Origin: CAVVVS01 sp963751355
GTDB taxonomy: Bacteria; Bacteroidota; Ignavibacteria; Ignavibacteriales; Ignavibacteriaceae
Reading direction: 5' to 3'
DNA: 59,645 nucleotides
Assembly: GCA_963751355.1 (NCBI GenBank)
Contig: CAVVVS010000124.1
Location: forward strand, 1-59,645
The notes beneath the pieces were generated by a model, which was not told the origin of the DNA, made no database searches, and was given only the letters and a program-made list of their open reading frames with translations. A program made the translations under genes and the position numbers. Position 1 is the stretch's first letter. Each line of letters begins with the position of its first letter. Shown here in pieces: positions 1-8,235 of this stretch.

Positions 1-62
1 TACTATATTAAAGTAGGTCAAGTATTGCTCACTTCTCAACAATAAATTTGGAAGAGGTTAAA

Positions 63-326
63 ATGAATAATATAAATGATAAATTACCGGTATTTGCAGC
101 AGGAGTACTTATAGGAGGTGTAGTTGGCGGAACGTTTGCAATGTTATTTACTCCGTTTTCGGGAAAAAAACTAAGGAGAAAAATTTTACGCACGACCAAT
201 TATCTCCTAGATGATGCTAATGAATATATTGAGTCCCAAAAAACAAGAGCCGAAGAGGTGCTCCGGCAGAGCAAAAAAAAAGCCGATGAAATTATTGGCG
301 ACGCAAAAAAGATTATTTCAAATTGA
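63..326 (+). CDS. Small YtxH-like membrane protein
   Basis: An 87-residue protein with one hydrophobic segment near the N-terminus (about residues 8-30, rich in Gly, Ala and Val) followed by a charged helical tail rich in Lys, Arg and Glu. The tail contains a repeated pattern of AEEVLRQSKKKADEII type, predicting a coiled helix. This layout matches the YtxH/gas-vesicle-like family of small envelope or stress proteins of unknown biochemical role. A longer frame opens at TTG 48, but the GAAGAGG before ATG 63 looks like the ribosome binding site, so ATG 63 is preferred. It stands alone on its strand and is followed by a good hairpin terminator. The family assignment rests on layout and composition only. 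Confidence 0.7.
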   Translation: MNNINDKLPVFAAGVLIGGVVGGTFAMLFTPFSGKKLRRKILRTTNYLLDDANEYIESQKTRAEEVLRQSKKKADEIIGDAKKIISN

Positions 327-351
327 AACTCATAAATCTTCGTTTAATCTC

Positions 352-381
352 AAAAAAGCTTGAATTTTTTCAAGCTTTTTT
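352..381. terminator. Rho-independent terminator after the YtxH-like gene
   Basis: A perfect 13-bp inverted repeat (AAAAAAGCTTGAA, 4-nt T loop, TTCAAGCTTTTTT) lies 26 nt after the stop codon at 326. The A-rich left arm and T-rich right arm make it usable on either strand. Confidence 0.85.
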
Positions 382-492
382 GGTTTAAAAATGATCATAA
401 TCCTAAAGTCCATTATTTTTTAATAATTAAATTATTATTTTCGATATGTATAAAGAAAATATTTATTTCTATTTATCTGACCACAGGTTCCA

Positions 493-1068
493 TTGGATAA
501 AGAAAAAAAATTGCAGATCATGAAGGCGGCTGTTAAACGGTTTGCCAAACACGGTCTTAATAAAACAACCCTCGATGAAATTGCCCGTGATTTAAGAATA
601 GGTAAAGCTACCCTTTATCATTATTTTGAATCAAAATCAGATTTGTATTATCAAACTTTGGACTGGGAAGAATCGTTATATATCGAAGATGTTAAAAATA
701 TTTTCATTGATAAAGAGAAACCAATGAAAGAAAGGTTTGTAGATTACTTAAAATACAAGGAAAATCTAAAAGAGAAATACAAACTGATTTATGATATTAT
801 TCTTTTAGTATTAAGTGATGATAGTTTTGAAAATGAAACCCAATTTGTAAAAAGTCTTATTGAAAAGGAAGAAGAAATACTAAAATCCGTACTTTCGAAA
901 ACATATAACGGGAAAATCGCCAAAATGGATCCGGCATTACCTGTGTTTTTTGTATTACAAAGCTGGGGTTTGCTGTTCGAAAACATACTTTACACTTTTA
1001 CGCATCCTGGAGGTATGATTAATACAAAGGAGATGATATTTAAAGCCCTGGAAAATATAATCACGTAA
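493..1068 (+). CDS. TetR/AcrR family transcriptional regulator
   Basis: A 191-residue one-component regulator. Residues about 8-55 form a typical TetR helix-turn-helix, seen in FAKHGLNKTTLDEIARDL followed by IGKATLYHYFESKSDLY. The remainder is an all-helical ligand and dimerisation domain without recognisable specificity. The start is TTG 493, the first start-type codon after an in-frame TGA at 478-480, with a weak ACAGG upstream; the next Met (residue 10) would cut into the first helix. The target is unknown. No divergent efflux or fatty-acid gene sits next to it, so regulation of the neighbouring YtxH-like gene or a distant locus is possible but unsupported. Confidence 0.88.
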   Translation: MDKEKKLQIMKAAVKRFAKHGLNKTTLDEIARDLRIGKATLYHYFESKSDLYYQTLDWEESLYIEDVKNIFIDKEKPMKERFVDYLKYKENLKEKYKLIYDIILLVLSDDSFENETQFVKSLIEKEEEILKSVLSKTYNGKIAKMDPALPVFFVLQSWGLLFENILYTFTHPGGMINTKEMIFKALENIIT

Positions 1069-1237
1069 AATATTAAGTACTTACTCATCTAATTATCAAC
1101 AACATTATCTTCATCCATTATTATTATCTAATTATCACTTTTATAAAATTAGATATTTGTTTTTAATACATTTTAAAAATTGTAGAAAACAAATTAAATG
1201 ATCAAATAGACGTTGCAAAAAAATTAGGCTTAGATTT

Positions 1238-1996
1238 TTAACCGAACCTCCCGGTAATATATTCTTCGGTTTGTTTCATTTCCGGATTGGTAAACATTTT
1301 TTTTGTGTTACCGTATTCGATTAATTCTCCTATATAGAAAAATGCTGTGTTATCACTAACCCTGGAAGCCTGCTGCATATTATGTGTAACAATTACTATT
1401 GTATACTTTTTTTTCAATTCATGAATTAAATCTTCTACTTTTGCAGTTGAAACAGGATCCAACGCACTAGCCGGTTCATCCATTAAAACAATTTCAGGTT
1501 CAACAGCCAGCGCTCTTGCTATACATAATCGCTGCTGCTGCCCTCCAGATAAACTTAGTGCGTGAGAATTTAGCCTATCCTTAACTTCATACCAAAGTGC
1601 GGCCTGAATTAAAGAACGCTCAACAATTTCGTTCAGTTTTTTTCTATTTCTGGTACCATTTATTTTAGGACCGTAAACTACATTATCATAAATTGATTTC
1701 GGAAATAAGTTGGCTCTCTGGAAAACCATACCGATAGACTTCCTTAACCTGACAACATCCACACTCTTATCATAAATATCTTGACCATCGATGAGCACAT
1801 CACCCTTAATAGTAACTCCATAGATAAGATCATTCATACGGTTCAATGTTCGCAGATACGTAGATTTGCCACAGCCGGAAGGACCGATAAGAGCTGTAAC
1901 CTTATTGGCAGGGATTTCCAGAGAAATATTGTTAAGAGCCTGCTTCTTTCCATAGAACAAACTCAAATTCTTGGTTATGATTTTAATATCTTCCAT
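1238..1996 (-). CDS. pstB: Phosphate ABC transporter ATPase PstB
   Basis: A 252-residue ABC ATPase that would energise phosphate import. It has Walker A GPSGCGKST at residues about 39-46, the PstB-type sequence LRTLNRMNDLI just after it, signature LSGGQQQR, Walker B VLMDEPASALDP and the switch His in IVTHNMQQA. RTLNRMND is characteristic of PstB rather than PhnC. ATG 1996 is preferred over the TTG at 1999. No pstS, pstC, pstA or phoU lies in the window; it sits 126 nt downstream of phnE on the same strand, so it is either a stray Pst component or the second ATPase of a mixed phosphate-uptake locus. Confidence 0.92.
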   Translation of the reverse strand: MEDIKIITKNLSLFYGKKQALNNISLEIPANKVTALIGPSGCGKSTYLRTLNRMNDLIYGVTIKGDVLIDGQDIYDKSVDVVRLRKSIGMVFQRANLFPKSIYDNVVYGPKINGTRNRKKLNEIVERSLIQAALWYEVKDRLNSHALSLSGGQQQRLCIARALAVEPEIVLMDEPASALDPVSTAKVEDLIHELKKKYTIVIVTHNMQQASRVSDNTAFFYIGELIEYGNTKKMFTNPEMKQTEEYITGRFG

Positions 1997-2122
1997 CAAA
2001 AATTAAATCTTCACCTAAAATGTAAAAAGAGTTCTAAAAATTTTCCGGTTAATTTTAATCTGAAAAAAGATTGAAACAAAAACTGCCGCAGTAACGCCTA
2101 ATTATTTGTATTAAATTAATAT

Positions 2123-3199
2123 TTAATAAATAGCTTCCCGAATCCGGGCACTAATATAATCCATTACCCAGACAACAAATGCAATCATGATCACGATAAG
2201 TCCTACCTCATGCCATCTTGCCAATCCCTGGTATTGCATTAGCATAGTACCAATACCGCCACCGCCTACCAGTCCGATTATCGTTGCCATTCTAACATTG
2301 ATATCCCAGCGATATATTGTAAACGAAAGAAAAGGCAATACAATTTGCGGAACGACTGCATGCCAAACAACCTGTATTTTGTTTGCACCTGTTGCCGAGA
2401 TTGCTTCAACCGGACCTTGTTCTATTCCCTCGATTGCTTCTGAGTATAGTTTTGCATTTCCAGCAATCGTATGAACAAGGAGCGCAATCATACCTGCAAA
2501 GGGACCAATACCCACCCAAACTGAAAATATAATTGCCCAGATTAAAGGTTCTATTGAACGAACAAAATTAAGTATGATTCGAATAACGTAATAAAATGCA
2601 AATGCTATCTTGTTGTCTTTCGTCAAATTTCTCGCGGCAAAAAAGCTTATAAAAAGTGTCGGTGGAATTGAGATCAATGTGGCAACCAATGCTATATAAA
2701 TTGTCTCAATCATTGCAAATAAAGCGTCGTCGAATATGCCGAAATTAGGTTGAAACAGTGCCCCGAAAATTCTTTCCGCGCCCGCAATTCCCTGACTGCT
2801 GAATAAACCGACAATTGATATTTTTGTAACTATCCAGCCGGCAATAAAAGTTATATTAAATAAAAACCAGCTGAATATTTCGACAGTCCATTTAGTTGTT
2901 TTATTATCTTTCGCAATTCCGAATAACTTGCACGAGAGTGAAGTATGGGTAGATGCCCAAAGGCTTCCGATAATAATGCTTCCAAGAAAAAGTAAAAGAA
3001 TATTTCCCCATGAAAACGGCAGTTCACTCATATCGAGAATGAACTTGTAATATATAGCCCTTTGCAGAACAATGACGCTGTAAAAGACAAAAAAGCTATC
3101 CATCATTATTGCTTTTATAAAATTTCTTTTATCCTCTTTTTTCTTGTTTTCTGCTATTATATGCTGTGGATGTAATTCTAATTCCGGATCCATGATCAT
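2123..3199 (-). CDS. phnE: Phosphonate/phosphate ABC transporter permease PhnE
   Basis: A 358-residue inner-membrane permease with multiple hydrophobic segments. The C-terminal about 240 residues carry the binding-protein-dependent permease fold with the EAA-loop region EAISATGANKIQVVW and the PhnE-like ending VGGGGIGTML. The N-terminal about 110 residues, with two extra hydrophobic stretches, are longer than in the usual about 260-residue PhnE. ATG 3199 is chosen because GGTGGAG lies 6 nt upstream. It overlaps phnC by 4 nt, indicating translational coupling. The substrate could be phosphate, phosphite or phosphonate; no C-P lyase genes are nearby. Confidence 0.9.
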   Translation of the reverse strand: MIMDPELELHPQHIIAENKKKEDKRNFIKAIMMDSFFVFYSVIVLQRAIYYKFILDMSELPFSWGNILLLFLGSIIIGSLWASTHTSLSCKLFGIAKDNKTTKWTVEIFSWFLFNITFIAGWIVTKISIVGLFSSQGIAGAERIFGALFQPNFGIFDDALFAMIETIYIALVATLISIPPTLFISFFAARNLTKDNKIAFAFYYVIRIILNFVRSIEPLIWAIIFSVWVGIGPFAGMIALLVHTIAGNAKLYSEAIEGIEQGPVEAISATGANKIQVVWHAVVPQIVLPFLSFTIYRWDINVRMATIIGLVGGGGIGTMLMQYQGLARWHEVGLIVIMIAFVVWVMDYISARIREAIY

Positions 3200-3957
3200 C
3201 TTATCTCCACCTCCTCTGCTTCTTCACCGTAAATAGTCTTGAACCAATTTTCATCTATTTCGGAGGGCGCACCTTGATAAACTATTTCTCCCGCTTTTAA
3301 TGCGATAACCCTGGAGGCATATCTGCGAACAAGGCTCAAAAAGTGAAGGTTACAAATTACAGTAGTTCCTAATTCCTTATTTATTTTTTCAAAATACTGC
3401 ATAACAGAATTTGAAGTAGCGGGATCGAGTGAGGCAACCGGTTCATCCGCTAATAGAAGTTTGGGGTTCTGCATCAAGCTTCTAGCAATTGCAACTCTTT
3501 GCTGCTGACCTCCGCTTAAACTGTCTGCTCTAATTTTCGCTTTTTCGCTTATGCCAACTGTTTCCAGGGAACGATATGCATCTTTATAAACATCTTCGGA
3601 ATATTTTTCAAAAAGAGATTCCCAGGTACCTAAATTGCCTAACCTTCCGTTTATTACGTTAGACAAAACAGATCTTCTTTTTATCAGGTTGAATTGCTGG
3701 AAAACCATTCCGATTTGAGTTTTGGCACGCCTTAATTCTTCACCTTTAATATGTGTAATATCCGTACCTAAAAATTCAACCCTGCCGGAAGTAGGTTCGA
3801 TTAAACGATTTATACAGCGGAGGAGAGTTGATTTACCCGATCCGCTTAGCCCGATAACAACCAAAAACTCCCCTTCTTCAACCTCAAAATTTACACCTCT
3901 GAGAGCATGTGTCCCGTTGTTATAAATTTTGTGCAAATTGTGCACTTGTAAAATCAT
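3196..3957 (-). CDS. phnC: Phosphonate/phosphate ABC transporter ATPase PhnC
   Basis: A 253-residue ABC ATPase of the PhnC type. Walker A is GLSGSGKST (about residues 37-45). RCINRLIEPTSGRVEF, the Q-loop in GMVFQQFNLI, signature LSGGQQQR, Walker B LLLADEPVASLDP and the switch His in CNLHFLSLV all read as intact. It lies between phnD and phnE with 4-nt overlaps on both sides (ATGA type), so the three genes form one operon read phnD-phnC-phnE. Confidence 0.93.
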   Translation of the reverse strand: MILQVHNLHKIYNNGTHALRGVNFEVEEGEFLVVIGLSGSGKSTLLRCINRLIEPTSGRVEFLGTDITHIKGEELRRAKTQIGMVFQQFNLIKRRSVLSNVINGRLGNLGTWESLFEKYSEDVYKDAYRSLETVGISEKAKIRADSLSGGQQQRVAIARSLMQNPKLLLADEPVASLDPATSNSVMQYFEKINKELGTTVICNLHFLSLVRRYASRVIALKAGEIVYQGAPSEIDENWFKTIYGEEAEEVEIR

Positions 3958-4886
3958 TTCTTTTTTACCAATTTATCAAATGATATATGCTGTTTTTCTA
4001 ACAACTTACGTAATCCGTCATAATCGCTGTCCTTGGTTCGGACAAGACCGGTTATATCATAAATATCAAATAAGGCTTTTTTACCTTTGGGCGTCTTTAC
4101 AAACTTTAATAGAGCATTAATTACCTTATTCTTCATATCTTCAGGCATTGTCTTTCGAAAGACCCAGGGATCATTGGGAATATCTCGTGTGAACCCGATT
4201 ATTTTTACTTTTTGTGCAACATCCGGAAATTGTTTTAGCACCCTCATTCGGGCGTCCATTATCTCCCCTGTTTTGGGATCGGGAGGAGCATAATATGTAG
4301 CTCCCGCAGCTACCTGTCCCTGGTAAACCATGGTAACAACATTATCGTGCCGCATCGCAAAGACAGTTTCACTCGGTTTAATCCCTTTACTTTCGAGCAA
4401 AGCTTTCGGTAAAATATATCCTGAGGTAGAAGATGGATCTACATAAGCCATGCTTCTTCCATTGATATCTGCTATACTGTCGATTCCCGAATCAAACCTG
4501 GTAATAAATTGTCCTTTATACGAAGTTTGGTTTCCTTCCCTTACAATTCTTAGTTTAGCTTCGGCACCGTATTTGGCATTCGCCATCAAATATGAAAAGG
4601 TATTTATGCTTGCAATATCCGCTTTATCTGTCCCGAAAGCCTCTACGACCGCAATAAAACTTGCCGGCACAGCTGTTCTAAAATAATACCCCGTTTCTTT
4701 ATGGAGATAATCCGTCAATGCGACAGCATTAAAAGAAATTCTCTTTGCATCAACAGAAGGAGTAAAATATATCTTAATTGGATTGGATTTGCTACCCAAT
4801 GCGCCTTCATTCAGTTCTCTAATTGAGATAGCTACAATAAAAACAAATATGGGTGCGAAGTATAGAAAGTATTTTAAGGATTTCAT
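3954..4886 (-). CDS. phnD: Phosphate/phosphite/phosphonate ABC transporter substrate-binding protein PhnD
   Basis: A 310-residue solute-binding protein. A single hydrophobic segment at residues about 5-22 is a signal peptide or membrane anchor; no lipobox Cys is seen. The PhnD-family anion-binding stretch DPSSTSGYILP is present, as is KADIASINTFSYLMA typical of this family. It is the first gene of the phnDCE operon. The absence of C-P lyase, phosphite dehydrogenase or phosphonatase nearby leaves the ligand open. Phosphate itself is plausible given the adjoining pstB. Confidence 0.9.
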   Translation of the reverse strand: MKSLKYFLYFAPIFVFIVAISIRELNEGALGSKSNPIKIYFTPSVDAKRISFNAVALTDYLHKETGYYFRTAVPASFIAVVEAFGTDKADIASINTFSYLMANAKYGAEAKLRIVREGNQTSYKGQFITRFDSGIDSIADINGRSMAYVDPSSTSGYILPKALLESKGIKPSETVFAMRHDNVVTMVYQGQVAAGATYYAPPDPKTGEIMDARMRVLKQFPDVAQKVKIIGFTRDIPNDPWVFRKTMPEDMKNKVINALLKFVKTPKGKKALFDIYDITGLVRTKDSDYDGLRKLLEKQHISFDKLVKKK

Positions 4887-5296
4887 AATTATTTTAATTT
4901 CGGATTTGTAAATATGCTAATAACGCGCATTTCGTTCAAATAATTTTTGCACTCCTAATGTTAAGTTTTGGTTATTAATTTATGTGATCTAAAAATTGTT
5001 ACCGTAATTTTATATTAATTTATTTAGCGGCTCTATTTATCATTCAAATACTTAAGTTCTTTTCCTTAATTCGAAAAAGATAGGGTTTAGTGATCAGTAA
5101 ATTTAATTTACTATAATTTTTAATTTCACTTCTATAAGCGTAATATTCACATAAGTTATGCAATTATTAATAATTACACTTTCTAGGTAATTAAAAAGAT
5201 TATAGTTGTAAACCTAAATGGATGAAAGTCCTGCAAGAGATATTAAATTTTTGTGTAAGTACCGACTTTTGATTTGAACCGATAGGATGTTCGTGA
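4887..5296. other. 410-bp spacer between ruvB 3' end and phnD 5' end
   Basis: AT-rich, no supported gene. It should hold the phnD promoter. The only clear structure is the AGTAAAT/ATTTACT palindrome at 5096-5112, listed separately. I could not recognise a convincing Pho box or a standard -35/-10 pair. Confidence 0.5.
5096..5112. promoter_or_regulatory. 17-bp palindrome upstream of phnDCE
   Basis: AGTAAAT-TTA-ATTTACT, perfect 7-bp arms around a 3-nt centre, about 210 nt before phnD. It may be an operator, but AT-rich palindromes arise readily by chance in this base composition. Confidence 0.3.
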
Positions 5297-6325
5297 TTAA
5301 TCAAATAATGAATTCCCTTTCGATGAATCAAATTTTACCTTGCCAAAGCGTTTATAAGCTAATTCAGTTGCTTCTCTGCCTCTCGGAGTTCTGTGAATGA
5401 ATCCTTGCTGTATTAAGAAAGGTTCATAAACTTCTTCAATGGTACCTGGATCTTCATTGACGGCTACCGCAAGTGTACCGAGACCGACCGGTCCGCCGTT
5501 ATATTTTTCGATTATTGTTAATATTATATCTTTATCCATTTCATCCAGCCCAAATTCGTCTACCTCCAGGGCTTCCAGTGCTTTTTGGGAAATGTCTAAA
5601 TCGATAACACTTTTATCTTCAAAATCGGCAAAGTCTCTTGTCCTGCGCAGCAACCTGTTAGCAATACGGGGAGTTCCTCTGGAACGTTTGGCAATTTCCA
5701 AAGCTGCATCCGCTTTAATTTTGAGTTCAAGAATATCTGCCGACCTTGTTACAATCTTGTTCAAAGTTTCAGCTTCGTAATAATCCAATCGGAATTTAAT
5801 TCCGAACCTATCGCGCAGCGGTGAGGTTAACATGCCGGCTCTTGTGGTAGCACCGACTAATGTATATTTGGGCAAGCTTATTTGCACACTCCTTGCATTA
5901 GGTCCGCTGTCGATCATTATATCAAGCTTATAATCTTCCATTGCAGAATACAAGTATTCTTCTACCACCGGGCTGAGCCTGTGAATTTCGTCGATGAAAA
6001 GAACAGATTTCTCTTCCAGGTTTGTTAAGATACCGGCTAAGTCTCCGGGCTTCTCTAAAACCGGGCCTGATGTTACCTTTATTTTCACACCCATCTCATT
6101 GGCAATAATATGAGCTAATGTTGTTTTTCCGAGTCCCGGAGGTCCGGTTAATAAAACATGATCGAGAGCTTCGCCTCTTTTTCTGGCAGCAGAAATAAAA
6201 ACATTTAAGTTTTCCGTAATCTTCGACTGTCCGGTAAAATCATACAAACTAGCCGGACGCAGCGATTGCTCGTATTTTTTTTCCTCATCATTCACTACGG
6301 GATCCGTAATATCCGATTTTCGCAT
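5297..6325 (-). CDS. ruvB: Holliday junction branch migration helicase RuvB
   Basis: A 342-residue AAA+ motor that drives RuvA-bound Holliday junctions. Residues 61-68 are Walker A GPPGLGKT, 112-115 the Walker B DEIH. Sensor 1 is in LVGATTRAG and the arginine finger lies in SPLRDRFG. The C-terminal winged helix has GPVGLGTLAVAVNEDPGTIE. Length and ends are normal. ruvA and ruvC are not in the window. The start ATG 6325 has no clear Shine-Dalgarno sequence. Confidence 0.97.
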   Translation of the reverse strand: MRKSDITDPVVNDEEKKYEQSLRPASLYDFTGQSKITENLNVFISAARKRGEALDHVLLTGPPGLGKTTLAHIIANEMGVKIKVTSGPVLEKPGDLAGILTNLEEKSVLFIDEIHRLSPVVEEYLYSAMEDYKLDIMIDSGPNARSVQISLPKYTLVGATTRAGMLTSPLRDRFGIKFRLDYYEAETLNKIVTRSADILELKIKADAALEIAKRSRGTPRIANRLLRRTRDFADFEDKSVIDLDISQKALEALEVDEFGLDEMDKDIILTIIEKYNGGPVGLGTLAVAVNEDPGTIEEVYEPFLIQQGFIHRTPRGREATELAYKRFGKVKFDSSKGNSLFD

Positions 6326-6424
6326 AAATTAGTAATTCTATTAATTTTTTATATTAATATGAAATATAATAATAAACCAAAGTTTTTACCAATGAACAAA
6401 ATAAATAACAAAATGATTTTTGCA

Positions 6425-7516
6425 TCAAGTTACCAGCTGTTTATTTTTAATTTTAAACCAATGAAGCAAAAGCACCATGGCGGTCATTGCACAAATCATA
6501 AGAAATGCAGTTCCAATTGTATTCCACACATCCAAACTTTTATTGAATAGAATATTTAACCCCGGGTTCCAAGCACTTCCATATAATATCACTAAGTGTA
6601 CGATGTATATTAACAAGGTATTTCTTCCAATCAAGATAATAAATCTGGGTATGGTTTCTACTTTCAAAGAAATAAATGAAACAATTCCATTCAATATCAA
6701 AACTATCCCGAGCCGGAAAAAAATTAGATTAGGACTGATAGTCCATAAACCACTATGCCCGTAAATCAATATTTCAATCTCATTACCAATTAAAGCAATA
6801 CCCACAAATAATAGGCCGAATAGAGCAAGTTGCAAGCTAAATTTTAGAGTTTTAAAAGCCATTGGATTTTTAGCCAAGTAACTACCCAGAACTCCTCCGG
6901 CAATTACATACCCTGACCAGGGAAATAGAGGGAAATTAGAACCTGTACCTCGGTAAAAATAATCAGCTAAAGGAGCTGGCAAATAATTAAGCCAATTTAT
7001 ATTTTCCACAATCGGCGATAGTGCGAAAATAATTAATGCCGCAATGGACATGACCAGGAAATCTTTATTTTTTACTTTTTCAGATATCCAGATCAACATG
7101 ATTACAAATAAAATTCCGAATCCTATTAGCTGCAGTACATCTACAGCAAAGAAGATATCCCATTGTTCTTTATTAATATTTGAAAAATTGATTATTGTCG
7201 GTGTCGGGTAACGAAGCAAATACCCGAGAGCGACAAGTAGTAATACTCTTTTGAAGCCTTTTTTAGTGCGCGGATTAGTTTTAAAAGGTTCTTTTGCTAA
7301 ACGAAATAAATAAGTAAAAACAGTTCCGGCTGTAAATAAAAATATGGGAGCCGTCATTCCTCTCATAAAAAACCAGAAAGCAAATATTGGCGAGTTAAAA
7401 TTTCTGTACTCGTTTGATAACAAAACATCCACAGTATGCCCCTGTACCATCTGCAAGACTGCGAAAGCACGTATCAAATCAAGAAAAATAATTCGATGCC
7501 TTTTTTCAAGGTTCAT
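6425..7516 (-). CDS. Polytopic membrane protein, DUF1624/acyltransferase-like
   Basis: A 363-residue integral membrane protein with about ten hydrophobic segments. The N-terminus FLDLIRAFAVLQMVQGHT resembles the first helix of the heparan-alpha-glucosaminide N-acetyltransferase/DUF1624 and acyltransferase-3 families, where an early His in a membrane helix is catalytic. FPLFPWSGYVIAGGVLGSYL in the middle is also typical of that family. The acceptor is unknown; surface glycans or lipids are likely targets. It is co-directional with ruvB with a 99-nt gap, probably a separate unit. Confidence 0.75.
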   Translation of the reverse strand: MNLEKRHRIIFLDLIRAFAVLQMVQGHTVDVLLSNEYRNFNSPIFAFWFFMRGMTAPIFLFTAGTVFTYLFRLAKEPFKTNPRTKKGFKRVLLLVALGYLLRYPTPTIINFSNINKEQWDIFFAVDVLQLIGFGILFVIMLIWISEKVKNKDFLVMSIAALIIFALSPIVENINWLNYLPAPLADYFYRGTGSNFPLFPWSGYVIAGGVLGSYLAKNPMAFKTLKFSLQLALFGLLFVGIALIGNEIEILIYGHSGLWTISPNLIFFRLGIVLILNGIVSFISLKVETIPRFIILIGRNTLLIYIVHLVILYGSAWNPGLNILFNKSLDVWNTIGTAFLMICAMTAMVLLLHWFKIKNKQLVT

Positions 7517-7668
7517 TTAATGATTTTTAGTAGTTACTCAAAAACAATAATTTATATCAACTATCTAATCAATGTAAATAGTTGCAATATGTTACAATTA
7601 TTTCATGTAAAGTTATTTGGTTAGTACGACATTTACAAACAAAAGGTTATGTTCGTTTAAAAAATAAA

Positions 7669-7688
7669 AACCCGCATTTCTGCGGGTT
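7669..7688 (-). terminator. Rho-independent terminator of the heat-shock unit
   Basis: AACCCGCA, 4-nt loop, TGCGGGTT; read on the minus strand the stem is followed by TTTATTTTTT. It lies 24 nt after the hsp20 stop at 7713 and fits termination of the hsp20-dnaK-hsp20 group. Confidence 0.85.
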
Positions 7689-7712
7689 ATACAAAAGGGA
7701 TTAATTATTAGA

Positions 7713-8114
7713 TTAACTTATACTAATATTTCTTGGTTTTGCATCTTCAAATTTAGGAAGGTTAATTATCAACTGTCCGTTTTCATATTTAGCTTCAATC
7801 TTATCATGATCAATCGAATCAGCCAATTTGAACTTTCGATAATAGTTACCAATTTCTCTTTCATTCAGCAAATAAGTTCTGTCCTTTTCTTCTGTATAGT
7901 TGGTTCTACCAAACAAAACAATTGCTCCGTTTACTAATCTTAAATGTACATTTTCCCTTGAAACTCCGGGCATATTAGCAATAAGGACGAACTCATCGCG
8001 AGTTTCATAAATATTTACCTGAGGTGCATAACTTATCTCATTCTCAAATATTTCATCAAAATTTATATGTTCATTGTTTCTTATATTAATTAAACCCTTT
8101 TCATTTTCACCCAT
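7713..8114 (-). CDS. Small heat shock protein, Hsp20/alpha-crystallin family (copy B)
   Basis: A 133-residue ATP-independent holdase. The alpha-crystallin domain spans about residues 30-125, with VNIYETRDEFVLIANMPGV at its start and AKYENGQLIINLP near its end, then the C-terminal IXI motif (ISIS) that docks dimers into oligomers. A longer frame reaches 8147, but GGAGG five nt before ATG 8114 marks the start, giving MGENEK. It is the third gene of the hsp20-dnaK-hsp20 group, 121 nt after dnaK with an intervening hairpin. Confidence 0.93.
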   Translation of the reverse strand: MGENEKGLINIRNNEHINFDEIFENEISYAPQVNIYETRDEFVLIANMPGVSRENVHLRLVNGAIVLFGRTNYTEEKDRTYLLNEREIGNYYRKFKLADSIDHDKIEAKYENGQLIINLPKFEDAKPRNISIS

Positions 8115-8187
8115 AATATTTCCTCCTGCTAATAGAACAGTCAGCATTTTATTCGCAATAATATAGATTAATAATAAATTTGCAGAA

Positions 8188-8218
8188 ACCGGGTTTTAAT
8201 AACTTCTTAAAGCCCGGT
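8188..8218 (-). terminator. Intercistronic hairpin between dnaK and hsp20 copy B
   Basis: Twelve-bp arms ACCGGGTTTTAA and TTAAAGCCCGGT (one G-U type mismatch), 7-nt loop. On the minus strand it is followed by TTTCTGCAAATTTATT, a weak T tract. It lies 18 nt after the dnaK stop, so it may be a leaky terminator or a 3'-end stabiliser that reduces hsp20 expression relative to dnaK. Confidence 0.6.
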
Positions 8219-8235
8219 ATTCCACAAATCATCAT

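Noticed and set aside
4887..4990. Pho box before phnD
   Set aside because: No paired CTGTCAT-like direct repeats or other recognisable PhoB site was seen.
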